Both the position numbers and the translations under genes were made by a program. Below, piece by piece: positions 63,620-64,000 of a stretch of 64,000 nucleotides of DNA. This stretch comes from BNXB01 sp031556375. GTDB lineage: Bacteria; Bacteroidota; Bacteroidia; Bacteroidales; Azobacteroidaceae. The notes beneath the pieces are model-generated. The model did no database searches. It was not told the DNA's origin and saw only the letters and a list, made by a program, of their open reading frames with translations. Where the stretch lies: assembly GCA_031556375.1 (NCBI GenBank), contig JAVBTA010000011.1, positions 1-64,000 of the forward strand, in the 5' to 3' direction. The first letter of the stretch is position 1; each line of letters starts with the position of its first letter.

Positions 63620-63691
63620 CATAGGGCTGTCCCTATGTTAATGCTTCAAGGCTGTTAGCCTTTTGGCTAGTTTAAATATCTTGCAAAGATA
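63620..63691 (-). promoter_or_regulatory. Promoter and structured leader of the DUF3127 gene
   Basis: Minus strand TATCTTTG (63691-63684) followed by two hairpins in the ~90-nt leader: AAGGCT/AGCCTT (63648-63662) and CATAGGG/CCCTATG (63620-63637). The leader is longer and more structured than for other genes here. Confidence 0.55.
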
Positions 63692-63711
63692 CAAAATATT
63701 CGGATGCTAAA

Positions 63712-64000
63712 TCAGTCCTTCACGAAAACCTTTATTCCTTCCGTATTTGAAACAAACTCAGGCGCATACAAGCTCTGAATCGTCGTAATTCCATTAGAAT
63801 ACTCCCCGGCTCTTGTTACATAAACCGGATATTCGAATACATACGTTCCTTTCGGAAGATTGTAAAAATAAAAATTTGTAGAAGCATCTTTCGATGTTTG
63901 ATAATAGATGACTTGTTCTTTCCAGTTAATCCCTGAAATTTGATTTACCGGCTCAAAACAAGCCGCACGCATATCTTTCAGCATCACATATTCCATATCG
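63712..64000 (-). CDS. Alpha-2-macroglobulin family protein, C-terminal end, cut by window end
   Basis: The frame stays open to base 64000, so only the last ~95 residues are present. The visible part, DMEYVMLKDMRAACFEP, YYQTSKDASTNFYFYNLPKGTYVFEYPVYV and GEYSNGITTIQSLYAPEF, matches the C-terminal receptor-type domain of bacterial alpha-2-macroglobulins, large periplasmic or surface protease traps. Whether the thioester motif is present cannot be seen. Confidence 0.88.
   Translation of the reverse strand, partial: DMEYVMLKDMRAACFEPVNQISGINWKEQVIYYQTSKDASTNFYFYNLPKGTYVFEYPVYVTRAGEYSNGITTIQSLYAPEFVSNTEGIKVFVKD

Noticed and set aside
1..64000. CRISPR array, IS element, integrase or rRNA genes
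   Set aside because: No regularly spaced repeats, transposase, integrase or rRNA sequence were seen on either strand.

Overview
The window looks like a chromosomal segment of an AT-rich Bacteroidota genome, most likely order Bacteroidales. The evidence is direct: repeated TAnnTTTG promoter elements, often with TTTG about 19 bp upstream; almost no Shine-Dalgarno sequences; an envelope block of uppS, bamA, two ompH/skp genes and murI; Por-type (type IX secretion) sorting domains; a fused ResB-CcsA cytochrome c maturation protein; and DUF6089, DUF6242, DUF4369 and DUF3127 proteins. I cannot fix the genus from sequence alone.

Layout. 1-3.3 kb: end of an aldose epimerase gene, a lipoprotein, a secreted alpha/beta hydrolase and a DUF2089/Yip1-like pair. 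3.4-8.3 kb is accessory in character: a decayed type IX sorting-domain remnant, an MsbA-like exporter, tRNA-Gly and tRNA-Leu, then an XRE-Fic module, an orphan small ORF and a broken NYN-domain gene lying between tRNA-Leu and a large M6 metalloprotease. 12-13.9 kb: NhaD antiporter and a small lipoprotein. 14-25.4 kb: the envelope block on the minus strand (DUF6089, uppS, bamA, two skp-like chaperones, murI, a THUMP-like methyltransferase, a TonB-dependent receptor, a MltF-type lytic transglycosylase). 25.4-32 kb: DUF6242 lipoprotein, ribD, and a plus-strand run of prmC, recX, an ORF6N gene, comF and a DNA-repair-type radical SAM gene. 32-38.4 kb, minus strand: cytochrome c maturation, then an operon of 2-oxoacid dehydrogenase E2, fused E1 and a flavodoxin. 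38.6-45.9 kb, plus strand: DUF502, trmB, a tightly overlapping set of membrane and radical SAM genes, an Mrp/ApbC ATPase, a nitroreductase and a DUF2520 protein. 46-53 kb: a deleted AAA ATPase gene behind a 52-nt palindrome, two thioredoxin-fold lipoproteins, rplS, pnp, greA and a HIT protein. 53-64 kb, minus strand: a 1971-residue surface protein, protoporphyrinogen oxidase, an AddB-like nuclease, a DUF3127 protein and the end of an alpha-2-macroglobulin.

The strongest candidate for an undescribed system is the overlapping gene set at 40010-43450. It holds a radical SAM enzyme with Cys-rich N-terminal motifs like those of the tetraether-lipid synthase (Tes/MJ0619) family, an isoprenylcysteine-type membrane methyltransferase, a DUF4395 protein, an Lgt-like protein whose signature loop is altered to a Cys-rich form, and a small two-helix membrane protein, followed at once by the Fe-S carrier ATPase Mrp. 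I infer a membrane-lipid or lipid-anchor modification pathway. Other points of interest are an intrinsic terminator in the greA leader, an oxoacid dehydrogenase-flavodoxin operon in which all three proteins carry off-consensus cofactor motifs, a nearly perfect 52-nt palindrome over the promoter of a dead ATPase gene, and copies of ORF6N sequence flanking comF.
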